Assembly: GCF_963675165.1 (NCBI RefSeq)
Contig: NC_087387.1
Coordinates: 2,469,501 to 2,533,500 of the forward strand
Length of the DNA: 64,000 nucleotides
Direction of reading: 5' to 3'
Origin: Halichondria panicea
Lineage: Eukaryota > Porifera > Demospongiae > Suberitida > Halichondriidae
Below are positions 1 through 11,073 of this stretch, piece by piece (position 1 is the stretch's first letter; every line of letters starts with the position of its first letter). The notes under the pieces are model-generated. The model saw only the letters and a program-made list of their open reading frames with translations, was not told the origin of the DNA and ran no database searches. Both the position numbers and the translations under genes were made by a program.

Positions 1-203
1 GTTTTATTAGAACTATAATATTATACTGATTAATTAAAGCACCACGCGGTGGAGGCGACAAAGCTTTGCTAGAACTTTTACGCATGAAGCTAATACCATT
101 TGCACGCAGAGAATGTCGCAAAAGAACGGGAAATGTCGACCACGATTGTTAAAGTTCATAATTAATGCTCTGATCTCAGTGCAGAGCAGAATCTATATAG
201 TTT

Positions 204-471
204 TCAAGTTTTGCTACACACTATTCTGAAAAGGCTGCATGCATGGGTATTCCACTGAAGTAAGCGAACTGAGAACGAAGCATCATTGCAAACCCACAAA
301 TTGGGGACTATACAAGCCTGTAAAAGTTCTGACTTGCATTTTATTGACCCGCAGGCTACACAGACAAACAGACAGATAGATGCAAACATGCACACACACA
401 CAAACACACTATTCCGTACACGCACGCACGCACACACACACACACACACAAATAATAGCACATGCATATAA
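204..471. repeat. CA/TG microsatellite region
   Basis: A run of CA dinucleotides with a few CG and AA interruptions lies at about 388-450. Open frames across it encode only low-complexity Thr/His or Cys/Val repeats, so I do not treat them as genes. Nothing else is recognisable between position 1 and 480. Confidence 0.8.
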
Positions 472-487
472 AACAAATTTTTCACTT

Positions 488-1159
488 ACTTGTTTCAACA
501 CATTATACTTGTCTGCACCAACTGCAACTTTGAATGGCCTCGTTTTCAATATCATAACACACTCCTGAGAAAGTTAAAATCACAGAAGTGCACTAAAGAT
601 TTATTTCCATTAATTTGCAGCAAATAAATCGTATAGATCACCTATCGCTCCACTAGCTGAGTAGAAATTAACCACTTGTTGAGAACTGGTCACTGATTTT
701 AAGTGTGTACGCTTCAACAGGAGTCGGAGAAAACTCACAGAAGGAGAAGGAAGGGTGCAACAAATTCCATCACTAACGAAACAGTACTTATTCTTTCCTA
801 TAATTATTGTGAGCATATAAATAATGTACTGTACATTGGACATAATTATAGCAAGCATAACAGATTAGCTACATCTGATTACATAATTGCACCTAGGCTG
901 GCTTACCTTGAGAATCGAATCCACTCTCACAAATATGGACGTATGTCGTGAGGCCCTTATGGCTGTATGTGGCAGACTGGCAGATTTCCCTGCCAGATTT
1001 TTGTTGCACACTAGCCGCCATGGAGGATGCCTGGAGTCTCATTTCCGACCTTATGAAAATAGCCCATGTTGTCAAAGTGGCCTCTCAGCCTCTGCTTGGC
1101 CGTGTGGACGTGGAGAGAGCAAAGACAGTGCACAGGAAGTACAGAGTAAATATCTTCAT
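488..1159 (-). pseudogene. Fragment A of the secreted 8-Cys/vWA gene family (exons 1-3 only)
   Basis: Reading down the minus strand, an ATG at 1157-1159 starts a signal-peptide-like stretch (MKIFTLYFLCTVFALST). It aligns with exon 1 of the paralogues that start at 24929 and 38685. Indels near 1085-1105 bring a stop into frame. The frame recovers as GREICQSATYSH...ICESGFDSQG down to about 902. Exon 2 is recognisable at about 635-815 (QYCFVSDGICC) and exon 3 at about 490-570 (VCYDIENE). I find no copies of exons 4-13 before the window edge, so this is a 5' fragment unless the rest lies to the left. A TATA-like motif conserved with the paralogues sits at 1221-1230. What I see is decay. That it came by tandem or segmental duplication is inferred. 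Confidence 0.8.
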
Positions 1160-1169
1160 GGCTGTCTCT

Positions 1170-1204
1170 GTTTCAAAACGTATCAGGCTGATACGTTTTG
1201 AAAC
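1170..1204. repeat. Perfect 16-bp hairpin with 3-nt loop
   Basis: GTTTCAAAACGTATCA at 1170-1185 is followed by GGC and then its exact reverse complement at 1189-1204. It lies just upstream of the start codon of fragment A. The paralogues have only a single GTTGAAA-like arm at the same place, so the second arm probably arose here. Confidence 0.85.
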
Positions 1205-1220
1205 AAGCTTGCCCGAGACG

Positions 1221-1230
1221 TTTTTTATAT
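1221..1230 (-). promoter_or_regulatory. TATA-like box of fragment A
   Basis: ATATAAAAAA on the minus strand lies about 60 bp upstream of the relic ATG. Equivalent AT-rich TATA motifs occur at the same place upstream of the genes starting at 24929 and 38685, which argues for a conserved core promoter. Confidence 0.5.
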
Positions 1231-1239
1231 GCAAAATTA

Positions 1240-2440
1240 GTGGTTATGTGCATGTGCAGCAACTAAATTGACGGACTTTTCCCATTTTACAATCATACAA
1301 TGAGCACAAAATCAGGTACATGTATACCCAAACAAGTCACTCTTTGTACTTTAATAGAAAAGTGAGCCAATTGATACATGCAATGTACATGCTGCCTGTA
1401 TGCCAGTATGATATAGACATTAATTTTTACTCTATCCCCTCCCTCAGATTGTGGAGAGGTTGAGGTTGGTTTCAAGTACGGGCCTGAGTCGAGTTCACCC
1501 TGGAGAGCGTCGCTAGGTACCGAAATAGACGTACAATCTACATGACTGTACATATAATTAACCCGCTGGAGAGATAGTTAAGCAGTCCAAAAACTAGGAC
1601 TGTCTACTAGTCACACTGGCTAACCTAACAGGTAACCACTAGTATGTCTGACGTACCGATTTGTGCCTTGGTTGACCGAAATAAGTGACGAAACGAAACC
1701 ATGCATATGTACTGCACAGACAGTATGTACTAAAACTAAGCTGGCCTCTTAAATTAAGCTGTTGATTGTAGATTTCAGTGCTTTTTTGTGTATGGTATGG
1801 TAACCCATCACTCACTCCCCCCTCAAACCCCATTTTATACCATGTCCCCGATTTTCATTAGCTGTACGAACTTAAGGCACCTCCCATCCTCTCCAAATGA
1901 AGGTGAGGGTGTGTGTGAAGAGGCCCTGGGAGTCATTGGGACAAGTCTCTCAGAGTTATCTGTCAGAAGTTTTCATGCATGCTCTTCCTCATAACACAGG
2001 TATTTATGAAGCACGTACATGCATGTTTCTCTTAACTTGCTTCAATTTCAAACCTGCATGATGATTTTATAGCAGCCACAGCTGAACAATGATTGCTCAT
2101 GTACATGTAAGTTGTATATATACATGTAAATGCATGTCAGTTCTACCTTTGCTGCCTCCTCAGAGCCACGAGGTAATGCTGGAGTGTACTGGTAGTCTAT
2201 TCGTGCCGGATACCTATTGACACTTCTTCTAGCGGGGCAAGGCCCTCAAACAAAAGTGAGCGAGTCAACTTTGTGTTCCTAGTATCTGATTTGGTACATA
2301 TAGCTGGTATCACTTAAATCAATGATTGCTTCGGACACCAAATATTTCATATTTTGAAGAAATATAAACAATGTATGTATACCAGGTAGCTTTGGCCTGT
2401 TTCAGAGGTGAACCTTTTCAGTGCACATAAATTGTTGGAA
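1240..2440. other. Intergenic stretch, no recognised gene
   Basis: No long frame and no family match. A splice-like segment occurs around 1860-1905 (pyrimidine/AG before it, AG-GTGAGG after it). It encodes only about a dozen residues and I cannot connect it to a gene. Confidence 0.4.
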
Positions 2441-2449
2441 TGTCCCGTA

Positions 2450-2585
2450 TACCCTATAGTGGGTTATTTTTGAGGCACTAAATTTTAGGGCTGAGGTTCA
2501 AATGACCACACCCCTACAGTAGAGAGGTTTCAATACCGGATGTAAACCAATTTTCGAGGCACTAAATTTTCGTGTTTTTGGGTCA
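2450..2585. repeat. MITE fragment, 'GGGTTATTTTTGAGGCACTA' family
   Basis: About 135 bp that match 55143-55345 closely. Shared landmarks are GAGGCACTAAATTTT, CCCCTACAGTAGAGAGG and TACCGGATGTAAACC. This copy lacks the distal inverted end that the 55-kb copy keeps (GGTTATTTTTG against CTGAAAATAACC). Confidence 0.7.
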
Positions 2586-2599
2586 ATTCTCAATGGAAT

Positions 2600-3240
2600 G
2601 TGTAGCATATACATGTAAGTTTAACGTTAGGCTCTTGACCTTTAACCATTTCAGCTAGTGTATAGCTATGGTGACTGTGGTAGATCTAACTGTTGTGCTC
2701 TCTAGCAAGCTCACGTCACTTTTTTTAGTAATCCCGAATATGTTATGGAAGACGACAACTAACCTGAGTTAACCCCCTAGACTGCTCATAGCAGCCTATT
2801 TATAGCTAGCATGTGATGGTGAATTTCAAGCTATTGAGCTGGGATTGCTGATTCATAAGTTAGTACCATCCTTCACTACACGATAGCTAAATTTAGAAAT
2901 TACCTGAGGTCGCTGCTGTTTTGGCTTTTCGTTGCACAAATTCTTGTCTATATCTTTGCGGTTAAACGTGGAGGTACACGCATGTTCTACCTCCTCTGCT
3001 AGGCACTATGACCGAGCAAGTAGTTAAATGGCCGGTCAAATAGGCTAATTGCTTGGAAATTGACCGGTGAGCGACTGTTATTTATGTTGTTATTTATATC
3101 TCTGTGAGGCTTCACCTTCAACTTTCTCCACTTCAAGGAGCTGATCGGCTACGGACCTGAGTCCTTAGGGTGACTGTATGGACCTGCTTGCTGCCAGGGC
3201 AACCGGTGCAGGTATTTACTAGAGCAGAAAGAGGTGAGCT
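2600..3240. other. Intergenic stretch, nothing recognised
   Basis: AT-rich non-coding sequence without a long frame. A segment near 3125-3215 ends in a CAG-GTATTT junction but has no identifiable product. Confidence 0.35.
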
Positions 3241-3243
3241 GTC

Positions 3244-3402
3244 TGTTAATGTATACTGCTTTGTGATACCTGCATGTTAATGTATACTGCTTTGTGATAC
3301 CTGCATGTTAATGTATACTGCTTTGTGATACCTGCATGTTAATGTATACTGCAATTGTGATACCTGCATGTTAATATATACTGCTTTGTGATACCTGTTT
3401 GT
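3244..3402 (+). repeat. 31-bp tandem repeat, five copies
   Basis: The unit TGTTAATGTATACTGCTTTG plus TGATACCTGCA starts at 3244, 3275, 3306, 3337 and 3369. The fourth copy has a small insertion and the last is truncated. The same GTATACTGCT...TGATACCTG motif occurs singly near 16466 and 16677, so the array grew from part of a dispersed repeat. Confidence 0.9.
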
Positions 3403-3479
3403 TATAATGGATAAATATTATATTTCATCTACTAATATCCTTGTAGTACATTGTACTTACTGCCCTTCATACATGTGTA

Positions 3480-3665
3480 GCTAAGGGCCTTTGTGGAATC
3501 CCTCTTGTTCAGTCTACCTTGTCCATAATTAAATACTGTGGTATAATTATGTCCTTGAAACTGTATTGAGGTGTAGTCCAGTCAGGATTCATGGGGATCA
3601 TTGGACAATTTCCTCTTTCCTTGTTGTGAAACATCTGTAGTGAAACTGGTCTGTTCCAGAGGTGA
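3480..3665 (+). repeat. Dispersed repeat, 'GGAATCCCT...CAGTCTACC' family, copy 1
   Basis: GGAATCCC...TTCAGTCTACCTTG...ATAATTAAATACTGTGG...GTCAGGATTCATGGG recurs at 16228-16440, 16490-16660, 16840-16990 and, more diverged, 18420-18560. It has no coding capacity. The family type is unknown. Confidence 0.75.
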
Positions 3666-3839
3666 TGCTTTTGGAATTTCCCGTAGCCTCATTGGTAATG
3701 CCATCTACTCCTTGTAACGTTATGTTATGCCAGTAATATATAATACTACGGGGGATCCGTGGCACCTGGGATCTCCCCCTGGATCCGCCACTGAAGTCCA
3801 TTGGTTTTTTTGTTAGTCTGTTTTTGACATCTGAGCCTG

Positions 3840-3960
3840 CTCATCTGGCTGCCATAACACTGCGTTTACAGCATGGATAGCCTCCACACAACCATTTAAT
3901 AGTGGCAGATTTTTTTATGTTAGAGCTTTGTTGTTGAGCAAAAGCTAACTTGTACGTTGG
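3840..3960. repeat. Dispersed repeat related to the 48-kb and 53.7-kb copies
   Basis: CTGCGTTTACAGCATGGATA...AATAGTGGCAG is the reverse complement of segments at 47900-48030, 48060-48170 and 53730-53850 (CTGCCACTAT...ATGCTGTAAACGCAG). It is probably a short interspersed element. The class is not determined. Confidence 0.6.
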
Positions 3961-3973
3961 CTGCATGGCTAGC

Positions 3974-5388
3974 TATAGGGTCATTCCAAGTGAGATCAAC
4001 ACACAAAATGCACGCCCCCCTCAAATTATCCTGAAACTCGGTACATTCATAGTATGCATAAAGTTATCGAACCACAAGAATTTTTGGGGTCACTTATTGC
4101 ATGGCTTCTGAGATACAAGGTGCCAAAGTTGTGACTTTCGTGCAAAATTTTGTCTACCTTCTGTTACAAAGTGTGCCATATCTTTGGAACAGGTTGCTTT
4201 TAAGTCAATATAAATATACTACCTTAGAGCATTTTAATGCCCTCTAAGATGATATGTGAAAATATGGTAACTTGAGGTGCAAAAAATGTTCGTTAGGTAT
4301 TCTTCTTTAAGCGGTAAAATAAAATAATCCCTTATTGCACGAGTAGCCATACTATTGATTGTTAATCGTTTGTGATGCAGTTTTAAGGACATTAGCTACA
4401 TGCAGTTTCAGTAAAAAATTAGCCACGGCCGTTATTCGAATGTACGGTCCTTAAAGGCTTATGGCTACTCGTGCAATAAGGGATTAATAGCACTCATAAC
4501 AAGCACTAGCTGGCAAGGTTAATAGCACTCGGCTACCCCTCGTGCAATTAGTATCCTTGCCATTGCTTGTTATTCGTGCTATTAATCCCATATTGCACTC
4601 TTAGCCATACTATTAATTATACATTATTATAGTAAGTTGCTATAGATATAATTATAGTCCTTTATTGAGTCTCTTTCAAGTGGAGACGCAATGATATACG
4701 TAACCGAATGGGTCAACAAGTATTTAATCACTATAGAATTTTAGTGATTAATTACTTGTTGACACCTTGTTTTGTCATAATTATATACCCAAATGGTCAG
4801 CTAGAATGCCTGAAAACGTGTGTTCACTCATGTTAAAGGCTCAGCATGAAATTATAATTATTGCATTGCTAAAGATTTATCTAGAGTTACTGTTGTATTG
4901 TGTATAGTCTACATACATATTGCACCATCAGTGCCCACTGTAGTTATCATAATTATCTCTCAAACCCATGGCAGTCCCAGAACCAACATTTTACCGCTTA
5001 AAGAAGAATACCTAACGAACATTTTGTCAAAGTAAAAAAAATCGAAGGATCCCCATTACTACAAAAGTAAACCACAATATTGCGGACAATGACCTTTCAC
5101 CTCAAGGTACCATATTATCTTAGAGGGCATTAAAATGCTCTAAGGTAGTATATTTATATCGACTTAAAAGCAACCTGTTCCAAAGATATGGCACACTTTG
5201 TAACAGAAGGTAGACAAAATCTTGCACGAAAGTCACAACTTTGGCACCTTGTATCTCAGAAGCCATGCAATAAGTGACCCTAAAAATTCTTGTGGTTCGA
5301 TAACTTTATGCATACTCTGAATTTACCGAGTTTCGGGATAATTTGAGGGGGGCGTGCATTTTGTGTGTCACTTGGAATGACCCTATAG
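3974..5388. mobile_element. Non-autonomous DNA transposon with ~290-bp inverted repeats
   Basis: The left arm, about 3977-4265, begins GGGTCATTCCAAGTGA. The right arm, about 5100-5384, is its near-perfect reverse complement, and a further matching segment follows inward (4290-4322 against 4985-5025). CTATA flanks both ends, which fits a TA or TATA target duplication. The core has no coding frame and contains at least one nested MITE. The long arms resemble foldback-type elements. Superfamily not assigned. Confidence 0.85.
4326..4613. mobile_element. Nested MITE, 'AATCCCTTATTGCACGAGTAGCCAT' family
   Basis: AATCCCTTATTGCACGAGTA at 4326 is inverted at about 4460-4485, and a second half-unit (AATAGCACTCGG...CCATACTATTAAT) follows to 4613. 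The second half matches 50041-50145 almost base for base. The MITE lies inside the long-armed element at 3974-5388. Confidence 0.75.
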
Positions 5389-5399
5389 CCTCCTTCACC

Positions 5400-5700
5400 G
5401 GCCTTCATAGAAAAGAAGGCTTGCTTGCGCATGCGCGAAATTATTGGATATTTTTCCCCGTAAAATTTCCTATAATACTGGATAAAGTTTGCGCAAACTG
5501 ATTAGAGAAAATATCCTAAAAGTCATACACAGAGCTATATAGCTAGCTAGCTAGAGACAGAGCTGTGTATGTTTGTTGTACAGCTATAGCAGTAGTATAG
5601 TAAACTTTCACCAAAGTTAATGTTAAATGGGCGTGGCCTGTCCACCAGGCTCTTGTCAGCTTTCACTCCGTTCAGACGATCGTCATCCACACTGTTGCAG
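5400..5700. other. Spacer, nothing recognised
   Basis: AT-rich spacer with CTAGCTAG and CATGCGCG palindromes and no coding frame. Confidence 0.35.
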
Positions 5701-5739
5701 GCTGTGAATCTTTTGTTAACATAGCAGGCTAAGGGTAGC

Positions 5740-5975
5740 TATCAGAGAATGCTATCCGATGGGCTAGAAACCTTCAATCGAACTTTCTATCTACTTCCTT
5801 CAATCCACTTCCGTACATTGTGATGTCATAGTTTTACTGAGCATATACAATGTTATCCAAAGCCCCCAGATACCGGGGGGATATTAGCGCATGCGCAAGC
5901 AGTCGATACCAGGCCCACTTCCCTAAGTGAAGTGGGAAGTGCGGCCTGGGATCGAGGCTAGGCTAGCTATATTTG
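5740..5975. repeat. ~220-bp dispersed repeat ending GGCCTGGGATCGAGGCTA, copy 1
   Basis: Closely matches 58235-58435. The order is GGGCTAGAAACCTTCAAT, ACTTCCTTCAATCCACT, AGATACCGG, GCGCATG(C/T)GCAAGCAGT, ACCAGGCCCACTTCCCT, GCGGCCTGGGATCGAGGCTA. The distal GGCCTGG..ATCGAGGCTA piece alone recurs near 7030-7070, 8085-8115 and 51560-51590. Probably a MITE. Confidence 0.75.
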
Positions 5976-6059
5976 AGGTGCGTATTTTCAGCTGAAGTGA
6001 TCCTTTACCAGGAAAAATCGAAGGTCCCTAAAGTAGAAAGCTAGAATTGTAGTAACAGC

Positions 6060-6400
6060 CGAGGGTTAGCACTTCAGTGTTCTAGTTGTTAAGGTATATA
6101 GAAACATCTGTGGTTTACAGTCCATGCATGAAATACTTGACTGTACTATGATGTGCTCTGATACTAAGGAATATCGATTGAAACTCTCAGGATACTCTAG
6201 GGTACAAATGCCATGTACCCTCCAGGGGTGTACGTTTGGGGAATACATATAACTGCCCTCGGGTACAAATCCAATACGATATCCATGGTACAACTATTAC
6301 ATATGTATGAATCCTCTAAAGTATAGTGTTCCTTGTAGATCTATCCTTTTTATTGAGTGCGTATCATTATGCCTCGGTGCACATGCGCAAGCAAGATATA
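6060..6400. repeat. Diverged repeat shared with 16.97-17.1 kb
   Basis: AAACATCTGTGGTTTACAGTCCATG...GAGTGCGTATCATTATGCC resembles 16978-17100 (AAACATCTGTAGTGTACG...GAGTGCATATTATTA). The TGCCTCGGTGCACATGCGC segment recurs inverted near 25205-25230. No gene. Confidence 0.5.
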
Positions 6401-6404
6401 CGGT

Positions 6405-6440
6405 AGTGTGTTTGTGTGTCTGTGTGTGTGTTTGTGTAGA
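6405..6440 (+). repeat. TG microsatellite
   Basis: GTGTGTTTGTGTGTCTGTGTGTGTGT-type run. The short frame across it (Val/Cys repeats) is not a gene. Confidence 0.7.
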
Positions 6441-6449
6441 CTGCTACAG

Positions 6450-8180
6450 CTGCTCAAGGATCAATGAAGTGCAAGTAAGAGTTTCTATAGGCTTCTTGTC
6501 ATGTTTTCTTGGATTTTAATTCGTGGATTTGCAAACGAGTTATGCTTAGTTTTGCTTACTTGGAATGCCATTGCAGCCTTTTCAGAAGAGCACGTAGCCA
6601 AACTTGTTTACCGAGTGTTGCTACTCTACTTAGTAGTTAGCTCTGCACTAGAACGCTAGCTATTGGTAGCTGCAAGAGTGAGAAGAGAGCTGCAAGGCTC
6701 TGCTGACTTGCAGCCATTAATTTTAGACCTGAACTTTTTTTTTTTTGAAATAAGTACACGTATGACGATACATTGTAAAGGAAAAAGTTATACATGTTTA
6801 GAGCTAATTATTGTTATACGGTTGACTTAAAAAGATTGCACCTGGCCTTCGTGGACGGCCAGGTCAATAGAGTCAGTATCGACTGAGAGTAAGGCCCCTG
6901 ATGCAGCCATTAATTTTAGACATGAACTTTTGGCATTGATCGTTTTTAACAACAATTATGGTCGATCATTACCCACTCTTTGAGTTTGCATGCAGCAAAA
7001 TTGATCAATGTAAAAATGTTCATCATGTGTATTAGCCTCGATTCCAGGCCGCTGAGAAAGGCGGCCTGGTATACACTGTTTACGCATGCGCCAGAATTAC
7101 CAAGAATCTTGGTAATCGTAAATTGTAGTATATTTATCAGTATTCTTATTCCGCATTTAGTTGTAAAACATTGATATCCGTTTCATTTATAATGATGTCA
7201 TTGAAAAAAGAAATCTAGTCCAAGTTGTGTATATAATGGCTGCTACCTTCTCTTCTGCTCTCGCGTACGCGTTATCCTGTGTTGGAAAACCAGGTCTAAT
7301 CTTGAAAGACAAGCAGCTGGAGGCGTTGAAGTGTCTGTACGCTGGTGTTTATGTGGGTACCGTACCGACCGGAGTCCCAGAGCAAGTCCATCTGCTTTCC
7401 AGACACTCCCTTTCTTGATTGATGTGAAGCTTGACAGGACCAGTGCACCTCTCTCTGAAAGAAGTGTTGTGATGAAAGAAGTGTTGTGATGGTGATTTCT
7501 CCTCTTGTTTCTCTGAGTGAAGCCATCTTCAAAGTGTTGGTGTGTGTGTCTGTTCGACGTTCAGTGCCATTCTCTCTGGAAGGAAGTATTGTTGTGACAT
7601 TTGCCGAAAATTGGTCACAGAGTAAGTACGTGGTATCTGATCCGAGAACTGTGTGGCCTGAATGTGTTTACAATCCGAGGGACTTGTTGCTTGAGTGTGT
7701 ATCCGGATTTTTTGCTTGAGTGTGGATAGTGCTTCCAATGGTAAATCTATTGTGTAAATCAATAAGTAGTGCTCACTTATGTTACGTCACAGCCACTGTA
7801 CTTATCCACATTTATTTTTTACCCACAGGTTTAACTAATTTCTTATGAGATTAACTTGTCACCTGAGTGTGTATCCGATCCGAGCCTCAAGTTAATGAAT
7901 AAATCTACAGAGATGATGTTTTACTTAGCTGTCTCTGTCTACAGTATATACAGAGAGGTAGCCTCTCCTTTTCTTTTTTCTGTTCTTTATCACAATAAGA
8001 TAAATTACTGTTTTAACGTTCAATGAGATAAAATACGGTAAATAATAAATTAATTGTCCACCCACGCGCCAACAGTAAATACCAGGCCCACTATTCAAGG
8101 GGCTGGAATCGAGGCTACATGTGTATAAAAGCTATTAGTAGCTTTCTGAGGAAACAAGCAGTGATAAAAAAATTTCTTTT
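6450..8180. other. Intergenic stretch with MITE pieces, no recognised gene
   Basis: Only frames under 80 codons, with no family resemblance. It holds fragments of the GGCCTGG..ATCGAGGCTA repeat at 7028-7070 and 8085-8115, and a poly-T tract near 6737. I see no supported coding sequence. Confidence 0.4.
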
Positions 8181-8189
8181 GCACCATCT

Positions 8190-8952
8190 GATCATAAATT
8201 GAAAAGGAAGGGGATTGGAAACGACCAGGCCTCCCTGTGTAAATGGTTGAAACACTCCGCGTTATGATTTCGCGCTCGCGATTATTTTTGTTTTGACCGT
8301 ACTCTGGTTGTATTTCAACTGTTTCTAGCTCTCCTATCCACTAGCGATCACTCAGAGGCTGGAGGTTACTCTAGAGAAGTAAGTTTACACCACTGACAAG
8401 CTCTAACTTGTTTAAGTCCGCTGTCTTTACTCTGTTTTTAGTTTTTGTTGAGTATAGCTTGAATTACTCCATGTCAACTTTTCTCTTTCCCTGCTGCGAA
8501 GCCTAAACAGCAAAAGACATTGCTTGACTTGGTTATTATGTATCTAAGTGCTATATAGAATGGTTTCATGCCATAGATAAGCTTTACTGTTCATAAACGT
8601 TTGCAGTATAGTCCTTTAAACTGCTTTAGTATACTTTTAGACACACCACGGGCCTTGACCTTTCACGACTTCATAGTAAGGGCTATTTCTTCTTTTATAG
8701 CATTTATTTGTTTAGTGATAGTGGTTGCGTTGCTTAGTCGACCTTTTAGAGCTATATTCTCTTTACTTTCAACATTAAAAGTGATCAATTTCACCATTTC
8801 TATGTACAGCACATTGTATGGCAGCCAAGACAGGTAATGAGCATGCTGACTATAAAATAATCCCTTTGTAGTTTTAGCCACGCCCTATAACGCGGGGTGT
8901 TTCACGCAAAAATTTTCGTTTTCAATCCCCTTCCTTTTCAATCTATGATCTG
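8190..8952. mobile_element. MITE-like element with ATTGAAAAGGAAGGGGATTGG inverted ends
   Basis: The left end GATCATAAATTGAAAAGGAA...GGGGATTGGAAACG is mirrored at 8912-8952 (CGTTTTCAATCCCCTTCC...TTTTCAAT). A GATCATA/TATGATC segment extends the match outward. The inside has no convincing gene. It belongs with the elements at 52721-53217 and 59448-60627, which share GGGATTGGAA(A)C inside their ends. Confidence 0.75.
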
Positions 8953-9188
8953 ATCAAGCATGTGTTACTATGAATGTACTATGAATGTACATTATGTATG
9001 CAAAAAAGAATTGTCAACTACTATTAAAGTCTTTAAGAGCTGAAAATGTGCTAGTGTCTGATAAACGGTAAGAACAGACAAAAAAATCGATCATCAGACA
9101 CAACCTACCGTTTCTTCTGTAGGGGGATATGCTGAGAGTTATGGTGAGCCTTTTTCAAAATGGCGATACAAAATACCATGTGTTGGTG

Positions 9189-9604
9189 TTGAGCTCTTAT
9201 CTTGGTGTAGAGGGATTCTAGACAGGCTAGACAAATTAGCTAGAGACAGGCTCCTAGCTATAGGCAACAACAACTAATTATAGACAAATTGACTTCCTTC
9301 ACAGTGTAGCTTAACCAAATTCTTAGATTGAGAAGCAAAACATCAACTGACAATACAGGGTAAAACGAAGTTAAAGTGAAGTGAGGCAAAAAAGGTAAAC
9401 AAAAACCTGGCCCCAGAGGCTCGCACAACAACAAAGGGAGGAAGTGGAGCACTAACAATGAGAATTGTTAGGGAAGAGTATGATATCAACATCAACATCA
9501 AATCATGGTTAAGGTAGTAGTAAATATTACATAACGTAAGGTGTTAATAAGGTTCTAATAAATGTTAATTTAAAGTAAGGTACATTGAGCCTGAACAGTT
9601 GGTG
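9189..9604. mobile_element. ~410-bp insertion in the left arm of the DIRS-like element
   Basis: GTTGGTG ends the conserved left arm at 9182-9188 and reappears at 9598-9604, directly before TCCCAAA, which is the sequence contiguous with the arm on the right side. The intervening ~410 bp is therefore an insertion with a likely 7-bp target duplication. No terminal repeats or coding frame were recognised in it. Confidence 0.55.
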
Positions 9605-9860
9605 TCCCAAACTGGAAGGATAAATCGACTCGATGTTGTTTTATCAACTCGATTTTATCGACTTCATCTGGTAGGGATCGACTCGATGTGTTTTATATGT
9701 AGTTTAATGCAATTAAACGTAGTTAACGCCAAGTATGAGCCGCGGGTTAAGTCGAGTGTTGAGCATGCGCGTGGTGGACCACGTGGTAGTATAAGTCGCG
9801 GCAAACTGATATTTAATCCTTGTTGATCCTCTTTCGCTACTCTCTCTCTACACCGGTACT

Positions 9861-11073
9861 ATGGCCACGGAAGGAGATAGAGACCCTCTCGTTGATGGGG
9901 TATCCCAGGCTAACGTCTCCCGCGAGGAACTCCGGGACATGTTAAGGGCTGCTGTAAGGGAACCCCCCCCCACCAGCCCACACCGGTACGTGCTGTCACA
10001 GCCTAGCCTCTCAAAACCTTGGAGCCCTACATACTGTTATAATAATTGGCATAGTAGATACTCTAATGTAGACGAGAAATTAATATTGTAGTTGGATAGG
10101 GCATAATTATAGTATGTACTCTAAGTGCATGTAGACTAGAAAGAAAATGATGGCTGTGACTGGGCCTCCTCTGAGGCAGATGCATGTCGCCCTCCGGCGT
10201 TGGGAAAGCTGAGCCTCCTCCGAGGCCCCCCCCGGGTTGCCCTCTGGCGCGGGTGACTGTGCCTCCACTGAGGCGGATGCCGTGTCCTCACAAGGATGGG
10301 GTGGTGGACATGAGGTTCCTCACTCTCATTGCTAATTTCCGGCGACCTGCAGGTAGTGGCCTGGGTGGTCTCCCATTGGAAGTGCGGGACCTGAGCTGAT
10401 CGGGGCAGGAGACACACCTCTCACCCTGAGTGGGGGTGGCACCAGTGCGGTTGTGGGCGGGTCGTCGGAGGACGAGACCCCGTTCGTATTAAGTGATGGC
10501 CTCCCAGCAAAGCTGGTCCGAAAAATTCAAAAAGGGGGTTATGTGGACATGGCGGAGCTGCTCCGAGATAACATGGAACTCGGTCGGCGTGGGGAGGAGG
10601 GTCCCAAACCTTCCAGGAGGGCAGTTCCTGATCTCCTGAGCTGGGTGACGTGTTTCGGCATGTATGCCAGTATTGTAGCTGAAAAACAGCCAGAGAGGGT
10701 GAAGGAGCTCTGGGCATACCAGACTCTGGTGGTCCGAGAGGCGAGACGCTGTGGTGGCAGGGGCTGGCAGGCCTATGACTCCATGTTCCGGCAGCAGGCG
10801 GCTAACAACCCCAGAGTGGTCTGGTCGCAGCTGAACAGCTCTTTGTATGCCACCTCCTTCCTGGCTAATCAGAACCAGCAGGGGAGGACGTGCCAACATT
10901 GCATGGAAACGGATCATGCGTCTCAGAGTTGTGCCCTCGCCCCTCCTTCCACGGGTAGAAATCTGGGAGACTCCCGTCTGAGGCATTCGGATAGGGGTCA
11001 CTCGGACAGACACCGGCGTGACCCGGCTTCATGTGTAAAAATGGCGTGTTTTGACTGGAACGACGGGAAATAA
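9861..11073 (+). pseudogene. DIRS-like ORF1 (Gag-like protein with zinc knuckle), broken
   Basis: The N-terminal part opens at the ATG at 9861 (MATEGDRDPLVDG). A GTACGT donor-like site near 9986 and an AG at about 10140 could mark an intron. If not, the frame is simply interrupted there. The best-preserved piece is 10453-11073, whose upstream continuation reads GAGDTPLTLSGGG. It carries a conserved FVLSDGLPAKLVRKI block, a helical middle region, and CQHCMETDHASQSC (C-x2-C-x4-H-x4-C) near its end. An in-frame TAA at 11071 is followed by a second Cys/His cluster (YCRFKHVCATC) to about 11180. Known family role: nucleocapsid-like RNA binding in DIRS/Ngaro elements. Not functional as it stands. 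Confidence 0.75.

Noticed and set aside
3244-3402. CRISPR-like array
   Set aside because: The 31-bp units are directly adjacent with no spacers. It is a plain tandem repeat, and the genome is eukaryotic.
10489-11013. 174-codon minus-strand frame
   Set aside because: Antisense shadow of the Gag-like ORF of the DIRS-like element.
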